Shown piece by piece: positions 46,913-59,535 of a DNA stretch of 64,000 nt. The translations under genes and the position numbers were made by a program. Source of the DNA: Serripes groenlandicus (lineage: Eukaryota > Mollusca > Bivalvia > Cardiida > Cardiidae); the NCBI GenBank assembly GCA_031761405.1, contig JASEVX010000017.1:9058798-9122797 (forward strand), written 5' to 3'. Below the pieces are notes generated by a model. That model made no database searches. It was given only the letters and a program-made list of their open reading frames with translations, and was not told the DNA's origin. The stretch's first letter is position 1. Every line of letters begins with the position of its first letter.

Positions 46913-47010
46913 GAGCTTTACACTGAACAATTGTAGTGTACATGTAGTATATTTTAAGCCTAAATATTTTATTTCTAAAATATAATCGGAGTTTAACAAC
47001 AACTTACAAG
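46903..47010 (+). other. non-coding first exon and 549-nt intron donor, copy 3
   Basis: Exon is about 8 bases shorter than in copies 1 and 2 (ATCTCCTC missing after CTGAAC). Donor GTAAAT at 47011, acceptor TTTTTTCCAG ending at 47559. The intron has the same two ~90-bp repeats and the same length as copy 1. Confidence 0.6.
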
Positions 47011-47559
47011 GTAAATACATTTTTGATATTGTAAATTTGGCAGTAAATCTTTCCTCTGCTTGTTAGTGCCTATTGGCACTAGAACTGCACACTTCGGTCG
47101 TTCATCGTTTAATTTAGGAGAAAATGCCTAAAATATTCAAATCATGAATAACTACAAAAAATATTCGATCGTCCTAATTTAATAAAACAGAAAGAAACGC
47201 GCTTTTTTAGGAGAAAACGCCTAAAATATTAAAATCATGAAAACATATCTAAAATAACCGATCGTCTTACATGTAATATAATACAAAGAAAGAAAATCTC
47301 AAAATATCTTAAAAATCAGATTTCTTTCGTATTCGTTGATAATTTTATATATTTTTCGTGTAATAAACCAAAGAGCAGCATACGTAGGTTTGTAGTTCAT
47401 GTGTTAGCGGTTGTGCCCTTTGCTAAAGTTAAATTGTCAAACACAATAAAGCTCTTAGCATTTTGAATTAAGATTTTAAATTATTGACAGACATAAATTC
47501 ACTTTTATTAATATGTTACAGAAATTCTGAATACAATATTTATTTCTCATTTTTTCCAG

Positions 47560-48717
47560 ATGAGGATACGTAATCTCGGAAAAACCAGAGTACACGTTAC
47601 TTTTGGTAACACAAAACACAAACTCTACGTCACAAAGTACTCTACTTGTGATGACGTCATACAGTCCATTCTCGCCAAAGCATTGAGTCCGAACAATAAG
47701 TTGAACACACTTGCTGTATTTGAAAAAAGTGGCAGAATAGATCGAATGCTGCCAGGGAGTACACGCGTACTGAAAATAATGAGATCGTGGGGATGCGAAA
47801 GTTCAGGATTTGAATTTTTCATCAGGAGAAAATCTGCCGTATTCGAGCTGAGAGAAGAGTTCCGTTCTCCACGTATCGATATCGAATCCAGTATTGATCT
47901 TTTATATACAAACAGGTGCTCCAAGTCTGGGAGAGAAAGTAATAATCTAGACCGAAATGTCTCTGATATATTGATCTCCGAAACAACTGATATCAGCAAT
48001 TCGATTTCTTCGAGTGAAGAAATATACGAACGTTTGACTGAAACGTCTGCATGTAATAAACGTCTCCCATCGTGTGACAAGAAATCCGGGAAATATGTCA
48101 TTCTTTCACGATACTTAAGTGACGTATTAAACTATAACGAGAGAAGAAAGTCCAGTTTCCTTATGAAAAGAAGAAGTGGCGACGGTACAGAAAGTCCGGT
48201 GAAGGTCGTTGAAACATCACGTGACTCAGCAGACGGGTCCTCACAGTCATTGTTGAAGGACGCTTGCAGAAAATCATGGGAGCTTGACCTTGATTCAGAC
48301 ACCGATACCGACAGTGACATATTTCAACACGAGGATTCTTACATCAGGGAATCAGAAATGTCAAACGATCACAATAGTGACGATGCTGAGAGAGAAAGCC
48401 ATCTTGATGTAGCGTTTCTGCAATCTGCAATGGATTCTGATAGTGATGAAGGTATTGATGTTACAAGTGTTAACTCAGGCGATCTCAATACTGCTTTTGT
48501 AGGTGACTTTAACATGAGCCTGCAAAGTCATGTTGACGCAAGTGAATCCAGCTGTGACTCTTCATTTGATCACGATATGTCTGTCTTGTCTGCCGAGAAA
48601 TTACGCCGAAGTACAAACTCAAATGAATTTATTAAAGGACTATTTGACGGGCATCGTGATATGTCAGAAGATGAAGAAATGGACAGCTTTATGATATCGA
48701 GACTTGATTCATTGTAA
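47560..48717 (+). CDS. RASSF9/10-like RA-domain protein, copy 3
   Basis: 385 aa, intact. Very close to copy 1 across the whole coding exon; visible amino-acid differences are K2R, Q56K (FEKSGR), I160T, H179Y and L255F, plus the intact tail. RA domain at 10-92 with LPGSTRVLK at 64-72 and SWG at 76-78; basic patch KRRSGDG near 203; acidic DSDTDTDSD at 245-253; DSDSDEGID at 292-300; tail SNEFIKGLFDGHRD to SRLDSL at 353-385. The Q56K change lies inside the RA fold. Role inferred only from the domain: adaptor binding a small GTPase. Confidence 0.8.
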   Translation: MRIRNLGKTRVHVTFGNTKHKLYVTKYSTCDDVIQSILAKALSPNNKLNTLAVFEKSGRIDRMLPGSTRVLKIMRSWGCESSGFEFFIRRKSAVFELREEFRSPRIDIESSIDLLYTNRCSKSGRESNNLDRNVSDILISETTDISNSISSSEEIYERLTETSACNKRLPSCDKKSGKYVILSRYLSDVLNYNERRKSSFLMKRRSGDGTESPVKVVETSRDSADGSSQSLLKDACRKSWELDLDSDTDTDSDIFQHEDSYIRESEMSNDHNSDDAERESHLDVAFLQSAMDSDSDEGIDVTSVNSGDLNTAFVGDFNMSLQSHVDASESSCDSSFDHDMSVLSAEKLRRSTNSNEFIKGLFDGHRDMSEDEEMDSFMISRLDSL

Positions 48718-48795
48718 GCGATATAACAATAAATATTGTTATCAGGAGTGTCTACAATAAAAATGTGCTTTGTTTTAATATACTATGGAAAGATA

Positions 48796-48801
48796 AATAA
48801 A
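48796..48801 (+). terminator. polyadenylation signal, copy 3
   Basis: AATAAA in AAAGATAAATAAAATTCGC, with TTGTATTGTTTGTTTAG downstream, identical to copy 1. Confidence 0.6.
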
Positions 48802-49408
48802 ATTCGCAAAATGATTATTGACTTGTATTGTTTGTTTAGAGAAAGGATCAAATAGTACGCACACGGAGGATGACAAATGAAACGACAAATGGTTATCTTT
48901 ATTGATAACAAGTATGTACATCTACCATTTGCACTATTTGTCCGCAGTTTCTTGAACACTGTATCAGTTACAAGCCCACGCCTTGCTATTTGACGAACGA
49001 ACGAATGGGCGGACAGACAGACGGAATGGATCAGCTGACATATATTTAGAATATGCAGATATATATATATATATATAATGTATGTATATGTCTCTGGAAT
49101 ATGTTATGGACAGCTTCACTCTATTGTGATCGGTAGAGCTCTTCTCTGCAAAAAACAACTTAAAACCGCTTCCGTCCTCCTGGTCTGATCAGACTCTCAA
49201 CTGTTTGTCTGGTATAAAGTGTACGTATATTTATATTTATATCATAAAGTGATAACCCGCAAAATGGTTATTTGCCAGACACACTGGTCTAAATTACTCA
49301 AAGGACGGTGTTCGTTTCTACGCCAAAACAAACAATTGGTAAAAAACCGCTTCGACCACCTTGATATACCAATTCTTAAACTAGTAATTGCACATTTTCT
49401 GATATAAT

Positions 49409-50107
49409 GCGACCTAATAACCTAGTTTTTGACCCCACATGCTCAAGTTAGAACCTGACTTGGATTTGATGGGGATGAATAATCCTGATGATTTTTCATA
49501 AAGATTGGATGAACATATTGCCTCTTATTCCACAATGCTTTTCTAATATTTGACCTAGTCACCTAGGTTGGACCAATATCACCCAGTTTCAAACCTGATT
49601 AGGAATTGATGGAGACGGATGTTCTGATGATTTTGCATGAGTATTAGATTAAAAGTGTGGCTTTTATTGTGTTCACAAGAGTTTTCTAAAGTTTGACACA
49701 GTGACCTAGTCTTTGACCAAACATGGCTAAGTTTCAAACCAGGCTAGGATTAAACGGGGGAGAATGTTCTGATAAGTTTTCATAAAGATTGAATGAAAAA
49801 TGTGGCCTCTAGTGTGTTCACATTTCTATAAATGTTGGCTAGTTACTTTGTTTTTGACCCAATATGAACCAGTTTGGAAACCGATCGGAATTTGATGGAG
49901 ATAACTGTTCTGATGATCCCTGATGATGATTTATTGAACAATGAGTGTTCATTAGGTTTTTCTAAAATTTGACATAGTGACCTAGTTTTTTACGCAATGT
50001 GACCCAGTTTAGAGTTCATCCGCGAACTGATGAAGATAAAAGTTCTGATGGACAGGCGTGGATATTTGGTTGTCAATGGCAACCGTAGAGTGTTCACAAG
50101 GTATTTG
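49409..50107 (+). repeat. ~145-bp satellite monomers, unit 3/4
   Basis: About five monomers, landmarks as in the other units (GACCTAGTCTTTGACC, GGCTAGGATTAAACG). Confidence 0.75.
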
Positions 50108-51202
50108 TATGGAACGCCGCAACTGCCTTATTTGACGTTACAACTTGACTTGCAGTCGCAGCAACATTTTATGAGACGGTTTCGTCATTACATGTTACGG
50201 TCTTATCATTGCATGATACAGAAGTGTCATTCCATGTGGTAGGGTCAACAATACGTGTGATAGTGTTACCCTGATGTGTGATTTTAATCATACATGTTAC
50301 GACACCACTTTTATATGTGACGGTATTATAATTACATGTGACAGAAAAGTAATTGTGTGTGTTGGAGTCAACATTACGTATGGGAGTTTCACCTTCATAT
50401 GTGACAACATAATTCATACATGTGACGACATTTCTAATATATGTGACGGCAGTTTTTATGCATGTGAAGGTTTCATCATTATATGTGACTGAATCGTCAT
50501 TCCATGTGGTGGATTCAACATCATGCGTGGCTGTTTCATCTTGACGTGTAGCACCTTTATTCATACATGTGATGACACAATTGATACATTAGAGAGTTTT
50601 ATCAATATGTGTGTCTCAATAGTCATTTCATGTGGTGAAGCCAACATTATATATCGGAAATTAACGGAAAGGTTTCATATATAGGTCAAACCATCACAAG
50701 TAAAGAACATTTGGTCACATGTAATGACAAAATCCTTACATAGAACGTTATATTCCTCAACTGTATTGTGAATAATTAACAAAGATACATTTCTGTCACA
50801 TGAAATGGTGAAACCGTTATATGTTAAAGAGAATTCGTCACATGTAATAGAGAATTCGTCACATGTATAAGAGAATTCGTCACATGTACGAATAAATGTG
50901 TCACACACATATCAAGGTGAAACAACCACACATAATGCTGAATCCAACACACAAAATGACTTTTCTGTCACATGTAATGATAATGCCGTCACATATATAA
51001 GAGGTATCGTCACATGTAATGTATGAACAAAATGTTCTCACATCAGGGTAAAACTATCACACGGAGTGTTTACCCCACCACATGGAATGCTAATTCTGTC
51101 TCATGTTATGATCAAACCGTAACATGTTATGACGAAACCGTCACATCTAATGCTGATGCGCCTGCACGTTAAGGTGTAACGTCAAATAAGGTATTTACTA
51201 AT
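50108..51202. mobile_element. foldback-like element, first of two (right end lost)
   Basis: Left end TATGGAACGCCGCAACTGCC is intact; the right arm runs to AACGTCAAATAAGGTATTTAC and then passes directly into satellite sequence, without GGCGTTCCATA. The left arm has a 131-codon minus-strand frame of seven-residue repeats. Confidence 0.65.
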
Positions 51203-51520
51203 ACACAGTGACCTAGTTTTTAACCAAACATGGCTAAGTTTCAAACCAGGCTAGGATTAAACGGGGATAAATGTACTGACAAGTTTTCATGAAGATTGGG
51301 ATTTGATAGAAATAACTGTTCTGATGATCCCTGATGGTGATTTATTGAACAATGAGTGTTCATTAGGTTTTCCTAAAATTTGACATAGTGACCTAGTTTT
51401 TTTTACGCAATGTAACCCAGTTTAGAGTTTATCCGAGAACTGATGAAGATGAAGGTTCTGGTGAACATACGTGGATATTGGGTGTTCAATGGCAACCGTA
51501 GAGTGTTCACAAAGTATTTG
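51203..51520 (+). repeat. satellite monomers between the paired foldback-like elements
   Basis: CAGTGACCTAGTTTTTAACC and following repeat the monomers that precede the first element (49697 onward), with a deletion, so 49697-51202 has been tandemly duplicated. Confidence 0.65.
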
Positions 51521-52567
51521 TATGGAACGCCGCAACTGCCTTCTTTGACGTAACAACTTGACTTGCAGTCGCAGCAACATTTTATGAGACGGTTTCGTCA
51601 TTACATGTTACGGTCTTAGCATTACATGAGACAGAATTGTCATTCCATGTGGTAGGGTCAACAATACGTGTGATAGTGTTACCCTGATGTGTGATTTTAA
51701 TCATACATGTTACGACACCACTTATATATGTGACGGTATTATAATAACATGTGATAGAAAAGTCATCGTGTGTGTTGGTGTCAACATTATGTATGGTAGC
51801 TTCATTATTTATACATGTGACGACATTTCTATTATATGTGACGGCAGTTTTTATACATGTGAAGGTTTCATCATTATATGTGACTGAATCGTCATTCCAT
51901 GTAGTGGATTCAACATCATGCGTGGCTGTTTCATCTTGACATGTAGCACCTTTATTCATACATGTGATGACACAATTGATACATTAGACAGTTTTATCAA
52001 TATGTGTGTCTGAAAAGTCATTCCATGTGGTGGAGCCAACATTATATCTGAAATTAACAGAAAGGTTTTTATATATAGGTCAAACCATCACACGTAAAGA
52101 ACATTTGGTCACATGTAATGACAAAATCCTTACATAGAACGTTATATTCCTCAAACGTATTGTGAATAACTAACAAAGACACATTTCTGTCACATAAAAT
52201 GACGAAACCGTTACATGTATAAGAGAATTCGTCAAATGTATGAATAAAAGTGTCACATATATATCAAGGTGAAACTAACACACATAATGCTGAATCCAAC
52301 ACACAAAATGACTTTTCTGTCACATGTAATGATAATGCCGTCAAATATATAAGAGGTATCGTCACATGTAATGTATGAACAAAATGTTCTCACATCAGGG
52401 TAAAACTAGCACACAGAGTGTTTACCCCACCACATGGAATGCTAATTCTGTCTCATGTTATGATAAAACCGTAACATTTTATGACGAAACCGTCACATCT
52501 AATGCTGATGCGCCTGCACGTTAAGGTGTAACGTCAAATAAGGTATTTACTAATACGACATTCCATA
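51521..52567. mobile_element. foldback-like element, second of two
   Basis: TATGGAACGCCGCAACTGCC at the left; right end AAGGTATTTACTAATACGAC then ATTCCATA, which carries the same ACTAATAC insertion as the first element, so the pair share a recent origin. Confidence 0.7.
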
Positions 52568-55500
52568 TAACTGTGATATGATCCATGATATACATACAGT
52601 ACACATACAATATAAGTTGAACGCGACTTAATTATGATGTGTTCGAGGCAGTCTTATTGAAACTTTCCGTCTGACATTTACCTATGGTAGTAAACATTTC
52701 CATATAGTTTTAATAAAATCCACCAAACCATGCCTTATATATGACTCTGGACGGACGGACGGAAATACGGTCGGACGGACGGACTGAAAACACCAAATCA
52801 ATGAAAAAGCAATATCGTTTCTTTTGTAAATAGGATTTTTACTACAATAATACGGTGCACTTAGCCGAGTGTTTAATGTTAAATGTAAGCATTTGAAACA
52901 CAGACATACGGAACAAATATTTCATTTTGTAGCAAAGGTCGCACTTTAAAACTTAGCAACATGTATTGCTTGGCTCCCAACCATTCGCAGTCATAGTTGT
53001 CCGATGGATTTGAACAGTGCAGATTTAAGCGAATTAAATCCGGGGAACAAACTTTGAAACATTCTGTTTATTTCTATGTTCGTCCGTGCGATCATAATCC
53101 ATTCACTCTTTCTGTATTTGTCTGTCTAACCACTTATTATAATCAAATCACTGCAGTGCTGATGGCCTGGGGTCTGCTGGAAGGTTGGAGAAGTAGGGGA
53201 AATGTGAAAGGAAATAACAATTACAGCTTATGTTTATGTATTTATTATCAAGAAGTTGAAAGATCATGTCAAAAATAGCAAATGTTATTAAACTGCAAAT
53301 TTAAAAACAGAAGGACTTTGTTGGCACAATATCGCTCACCTGAGTGCAAGAGCTCACAAGTATACACATTTAAGACATGAATAATCAAAGGGAAATTTGA
53401 CAGCAGGTTTTGAAGTTTCTGCATTATTATATTGAGAAATATGTAAATGTTAAATCACATTCCATCAAGTTGAAATAGTTCTCTAAACCATGTACTAGAC
53501 TGGGAGAAAGTGTTTGAAATATGCAAAACTCATCAAGACAATTATTCTGACAAAGATTCAAAATGCAACATCCAGTGTGTTATCAAGATTTTCCTTCATT
53601 TGGCCTAGTGACCTTTTTTTGTTTACCCGATATGACCCTTATTCGAACATGCACTACATATTTCTGACCAAATTTAAAAAAAGTGTCCTCAACAGTGTTG
53701 ACAAGATTTTCCTTCAATTTGGCCTCGTGAACTAGTTTTTTAACAGACATGACCACTATTCAAACTTGGCCTATATATATCATCAAGACAAACAATTTGA
53801 TACAGTTTCAACATGCTTAAATTAAAAATACAGCCTCCATTATATTTTCCCTTCAATTTGGCCTAGTGACTTAGTTTCTGACCCAATATGACCCAGATTT
53901 GAACTTGACATTATTAAGACAAGCATTCTAACGAATATACCGTTGATACCTCCACAGCACTTTCGGGGGCACCTGTACAGCACGATTGGAGGAGAGGTTT
54001 GCGTTTGCACGCTAACTCTACAATTTAGTTATTGGTGCATTGGTCGCTGAAGAGGAGAGATCTCATTCCCTTTACTGCCACTCTCCCTCTATTGTGGGTT
54101 CTGCCTTCTCCTTCTCCTTCAGTCCTCCCTTCTTTTATAGGGCATCTTGCTACCTTCTGTGAAGAGCGCGACTAGAATCTGATTAATGATGCGATGACCC
54201 GGTTTTTATAACCTGCGAGACACATTGGATGGTCGGCCAGACGCCGACTTTCACCGGTCAATCTCTGCCCGATGTCCGGCCGGGCTCTGAGCGGCGAATT
54301 TGGCCTAGCGCTCGCCAGATATGTATGATGCCCGACCGGGTCGGCGTGTCGTGGGGTGGGAAAGTCGGTAACGTGCCCTATGGGCGCCCGCTAAATCCGC
54401 CACTACATTTGCCACGCTCTTTCTTTATTTACCATTAACTTTTCGAGGCACGGGCACTACGCCCCCCCCCCCCCCCCCCCTGTTAAAGCGCCACTGTATA
54501 TTTCACGCGACTTCCTTCGTAGGGTGCGGGGAGTCGGGCACGGGGCCTATGTGCCCTGCTAAATCCGCCACTGCATTTGCCATGCTTTTTCTTTGTTTAC
54601 CATTACTTTTTCGAAGCACGGGCACTACGGTCCCCGGTTAATCCGCCACTGTATATTTCACTTGACTTCTTTCTTTTTTCCCGTTCCTCTTCGCGAGTGT
54701 TAATAATGTTAACAAGCGTCCATATTTGACCTATCGGCGCATTAATTTCTAAAACATGTCTTAAACTTATATTGGAGTACTCACGCCTTAAGTCTTTTAC
54801 TGACGTTCCAACAACATTAAAATGATATTTATGGGGGAGATCCTAACCTTTTAAATGCAGTTTTGTTGAATCCATGATGAACTATTGTTCTCGCGCATCT
54901 CGCGCTGTTTGGTGCAAACAGCTTTTGGCAGGCTGCCAACTCCGAAAAAAAAATGGTATTACTACTATGACCAGGGGCTAAAGCCCCAGGCAAAAAAATT
55001 TACTTGTTACAAATATCGTGCAGAATAATACAAACCGACGTAAACCCATACATAAATAATTAAAAGGCCTCTTTTATTAGTACATTTTAATTATATAATT
55101 GAAATTTGTGTAAGGGAATATCGGAACAATCTTGTTTGCATGGCAACCAAAATATCAAGTGCAACCCTCGCCCAAAACCAAGAACAATCATTGTACTCGT
55201 AAAGGAGTAAAATAAAATTGCAATTTGCACACATGAGATATCAATTCTACTTGAACTCGAGCAATCCTGCACTGAGTTAATGCAATAAAGGCAACGTTAC
55301 CTAAATATCGATAAACAAGCAATGTTGTGAAGAATGAATTAACTGAAGAGCAAAGAAAGGCCAATATATCAAGATCAGAGCTAAAATATGTATCATTTAT
55401 CTCCCCTACACTTTTAAGGCAAGCATGAGAAAGGGGAGAATTTACTTTACCAAAATACCTTTGCAGTTATCGTATTTAACTGAGAATGCCTAGCAGGTGG

Positions 55501-56880
55501 AGAGATCTATGTAAAAATATGTACCCACTTCGTTAATAAAGACATTACCCTGTGGGCAAAGAAATGAATAAAGAACAAAACAAAAGAAAAGAAGAAATTC
55601 AATTCGGAACAATCAATACATGTACACTCTTTTCATTATTTATCCGCATTTTCCTGAACAGCATAAGGAGAGTTACATTCATAATTATATGCTAATTGAC
55701 GGACGAATGGACGGACAGACAGACGGAATAGATCAGCTGACATAGATTTGAAATATGTTATGGACAGTTTCATTCATTCTGCGATAATCAACTTAAAGCT
55801 GTTTTCGTCCTCGTTGTCTGATCTGTTTTTCTACTGATTTCCAATATGACAAAACAGCACCAAAGAAACCTCCGAGATATATTTATGTATATATCACATT
55901 TGGTTTGCTCCGTAAATTAGTTCTTTGACTGAAGCACTTTTTAACATTACTCAAAGGTTAGCTTTTCGTATCTAGCACGGCTGATTATTATAAGTAAGTA
56001 AATTATTCATTATTGTGACAAGTGTTACAAAGCATTTATAATATACATTTATTCTTTAACAATTATCATTAACACCCGGCGCCATGGGCCTATAAGTCAC
56101 CAAAACATATATATTTCATAATATCATACAAATATACAAGATATATTTATACCAAAAAGTGTGATCGGACATTTGATTAGTCATTTAATTCGGTCGTATA
56201 AACAAATGTAGAAATCATTTAATAATAAATAATCAAATTATCTAATATTTAAATGAAGATCTTATCTTAGAACAGAGTAGAGTAATAATTCTTTTTCACA
56301 TGATCAAAACCTTAGAAATAATTTTGGGAAAAAGTCGATATAGATTTTTACAGGAAATATATCCATTCACCAAAATGCTTTCAAAAGTTGATAAAAACCT
56401 GTGAAAAAATATGGAAAACTCCCATTCAAATTGAAAGTGTAATTAATGAAAAGATACAATTGACGCCTCTGCAGCTGACGACTTTAAAACATTGTTACAA
56501 AAGGAGAAATTGCCCATACTGTTGCTTAACCCGTTACTAAGTGCAGCAAATATGAAGCAGACAACTTTAATATATTTCAGTCTTTGTAAAAGAAATAACG
56601 TCTATTGAATAAAAATGAAACATTGTAACAAACGGAGATTCGTCTTTCACCAATAGTTTAACAGTGTTGAAAATCCGCCAAGAGCTTGGAAAGACTTGTG
56701 TGTTGAGATATGGTGCAAGAAAGCCGGAACACACATGGGTAAGTAAACCGGCCGCCGTGATATGACCGGAAAATTGTTGAAAATGGCGTTAAATCCTTAT
56801 CAATGAGTTATTTAAACAGTACTATAACAATAATTGTTTATACTATAGCTATTTATGCTGCTGTTATTTCAAACTGTTTT
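52568..56880 (+). repeat. segmental-duplication spacer, unit 4 (long form)
   Basis: Collinear with unit 3 spacer: dispersed repeat with TATCGCTCACCTGAGTGC at 53331, GC-rich repeat at 53950-54780, CAGAAATTCAATTCGG region near 55597, GGCGCCATGGGCC at 56078, P1-type fragment at 56445-56650. The GC-rich part is partly duplicated here (54360 and 54530) and holds a run of 19 C at 54462-54480. The 93-codon frame at 52997 is not kept in the other units. Confidence 0.65.
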
Positions 56881-57806
56881 GGTTAAATATTTGGTATAGC
56901 ACTTCTTTAACCAAAGCAGTCAACAACATCACGTTATTGATTACAATGATTGTAGAGTCAACTTCAGATCACCCATTCAAAAGATTGTCCGCTTATGTAT
57001 ATTACGTAACCTAGACTTAGATAAGATTCACTGTTATCATTTTTTCATAAAACTTTCACTTTGATGTTTTAGCCTAAGGACACATACAATACCCGTCAAC
57101 TCGTCCTGCCGAATAAGATCTGATAGTTCCAGTTTCCATGTAGAACACGCATCATTTATTTAATTGAGATAATACAGCAATATGTATACCCTCAATGTTG
57201 CTCAAACAGTATTCCTATAATTATTTATGTATTGACGGAATCGTCCAGGTACATTCATATACATTTACTCATTATTAATATATAGTATTGTTAAAGGAAT
57301 AATACAAATTAAAAGCACATGACCATTCAAGAAATGGAATATATGAGACTGTCATACGTTGAGTACGTAAAACATCAACATCATAAGAAGTATACACGGT
57401 TCTATAATAAGGATGATTTCGTATTAAAGTATACGTTGTTTGACCTAATAATTATTTCTGTTAATTAATCTTTTCAATATTCGTACAAATGCACTTTACA
57501 GAAATGTAATTAAGTATATAGTATTGTGTTCAGACACATAACAAGCAAAACCGGCCATAAACAACACGATATATGCACTCGTGTTATTAAAATTGCACAC
57601 ATCTTTCTATTATTAAATTAAAATTACCGTGTAAATATTTCTTTATAATTGCATTTAAAAACAGATAAAAGTGTGTTCAACATGATAATTGGCTTATCAG
57701 ATCTTGTAGGACACGAGTTTCCGGGTAATTTTCTGTGTTCTAATGGAGCAGATCAAATGATTAAAGTTTTGTTAAAATGATAACAATCTGGTTTACGACA
57801 TTTAAG

Positions 57807-57842
57807 TATAAATCTGGATAATATTATGTGTATAAATCATTC
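57807..57842 (+). promoter_or_regulatory. TATA plus initiator core promoter, copy 4
   Basis: TATAAATC at 57807-57814, TCATTC at 57837-57842; A at 57839 is 32 bases after the first T. One TATA-box base differs from the other copies. Confidence 0.6.
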
Positions 57843-57957
57843 CCATTCGAGCTTTACACTGAACATCTCCTCAATTGTATAGTACATCATATATTATATT
57901 TCAAGCCTAAATATTTTATTTCTGAAATATATTCGGAGTCTAACAACAACTTACAAG
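57839..57957 (+). other. non-coding first exon and 405-nt intron donor, copy 4
   Basis: Exon ends CTTACAAG, donor GTAAAT at 57958, acceptor TTTTTTCCAG ending at 58362. The intron lacks the segment with GACACTAGAACTGCACAC found in copies 1-3. Confidence 0.6.
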
Positions 57958-58362
57958 GTAAATACATTTTTGATATTGTAAATTTGGCTCTAAATCTTTC
58001 CTCTGCTAGTTTAGGAGAAAACACCTAAAATATTAAAATCATGAAAACATATCTAAAATAATCGATCGTCTTACATGTGATATATCACAAAGAAAGAAAA
58101 TCTCAAAATTACTTAAACATCAGATTTCTTTCGAATTCGTTGATAATTTTATATATTTGTCGTGTAATAAACCAACGAACAGCATACATAGGTTTGTAGT
58201 TCATGTGTTAGCGGTTATGCCCTTTGCTAAAGTTAAATTGTCAAACATAATAAAGTTCTTAGCATTTTGAATTAAGATTTTAAATTATTGACAGACATAA
58301 ATACACTTTTATTAATATGTTACAGAAATTCTGAATAAAATATATTTTCTTATTTTTTCCAG

Positions 58363-59535
58363 ATGAGGATACGTAATCTCGGAAAAACCAGAGTACACGT
58401 TACTTTTGGTAACACAAAACACAAACTCTACGTCACAAAGTACTCTACGTGTGATGACGTCATACAGTCCATTCTCGCCAAAGCATTGAGTCCGAACATT
58501 AAGTTGAACACACTTGCTGTATTTGAACAAAGTGGCAGAATAGATCGAATGCTGCCAGGGAGTACACGCGTATTGAAAATAATGAGATCGTGGGGATGCG
58601 AAAGTTCAGGATTTGAATTTGTCGTCAGAAGAAAATCGGCCGTATTCGAGCTGAGAGAAGAATTCCGTTCTCCACGTATCGATATCGAATCCAATATCGA
58701 TGTTTTATATACAAACAGATTCTGCGAGTCTGGGGGAGAAAGTAATAATATAGACCGAAATGTCTCTGATATAGTGATCTCTGATATAGTGATCGCCCAA
58801 ACAAATAATATCAGCAACTCGATCTCTTCGAGTGAAAAAATATACGAACGTTTGACTGAAACGTCTACATGTAATAAACGTCTCCCATCGTGTGACAAGA
58901 AATCCGGGAAAAATGTCATTCTTTCACGATATTTAAGTGACGCTTTAAAATATAACGACAGAAGAAATTCCAGTTTTCTTTTGGAGAGAAGAAGTGGCGA
59001 CGGTACAGAAAGCACGGTGAAGGTCATTGAAACATCACGTGACTCAGCAGTTGGGTCCTCACAGTCAATGTTGGGGGACGCTTGCAGAAAGTCATGGGAG
59101 CTTGACCTTGATTCAGACAGCGATATCGACAGTGACATATTTAACCACGAGGACACTTACATCAGTGAATCAGAAATGTCATACGACCGCACTTGTGACA
59201 GTGCTCAGAGAGAAAGCCATCTTGATGTAGCGTTTCTGAAATCTGCAATGGATTCTGATAGTGATGAAGGTATTGAGGTTACAAGTGTAAACTCGGGTGA
59301 TCTCAATACTGCTTTTGTTAGTGACTTTAACTTGTTTCTGAAACGACATGGTGACGCGAATGAATTCAGCTGTAACTCTTTATTTGATCACGATATGTCT
59401 GTATTGTCCGCCGAGAAATTACGCCGAAATACAAAGTCAAACGAATTTATTAAAGGACTATTTGACGGGCATCGAGATACGTCAGAAGATGAAGAAATGG
59501 ACAGCTTCATGATATCGAGACTTGATTCATTTTAA
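58363..59535 (+). CDS. RASSF9/10-like RA-domain protein, copy 4 (most diverged)
   Basis: 390 aa, intact. Five residues longer than copies 2 and 3 because a 15-nt tandem duplication repeats SDIVI near residue 138. RA domain has N46I as its main change; FEFVVRRKSA as in copy 2. The middle differs most: NRFCESGGES, LLERRSGDG in place of LMKRRSGDG, DSDSDIDSDIFNHED, and FLKRHGDANEFSCNS. The tail is conserved except HRDTSEDEE. That the frame stays open despite many substitutions, with the RA domain and tail best kept, suggests it has been under selection for some time, but a codon-based test is needed. Confidence 0.8.
   Translation: MRIRNLGKTRVHVTFGNTKHKLYVTKYSTCDDVIQSILAKALSPNIKLNTLAVFEQSGRIDRMLPGSTRVLKIMRSWGCESSGFEFVVRRKSAVFELREEFRSPRIDIESNIDVLYTNRFCESGGESNNIDRNVSDIVISDIVIAQTNNISNSISSSEKIYERLTETSTCNKRLPSCDKKSGKNVILSRYLSDALKYNDRRNSSFLLERRSGDGTESTVKVIETSRDSAVGSSQSMLGDACRKSWELDLDSDSDIDSDIFNHEDTYISESEMSYDRTCDSAQRESHLDVAFLKSAMDSDSDEGIEVTSVNSGDLNTAFVSDFNLFLKRHGDANEFSCNSLFDHDMSVLSAEKLRRNTKSNEFIKGLFDGHRDTSEDEEMDSFMISRLDSF

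Noticed and set aside
52997..53278. 93-codon ORF in the unit 4 spacer
   Set aside because: The matching sequence in the other spacers is frame-disrupted or missing.
57828..58028. 66-codon ORF over the first exon of gene copy 4
   Set aside because: Its frame does not join the RA-domain frame across the predicted splice and it is broken in other copies.
58428..59156. Long minus-strand ORFs (158-242 aa) antisense to the RA-domain genes, also at 31821, 38015 and 47625
   Set aside because: They mirror the coding exon; no start context or promoter of their own, and lengths vary between copies.
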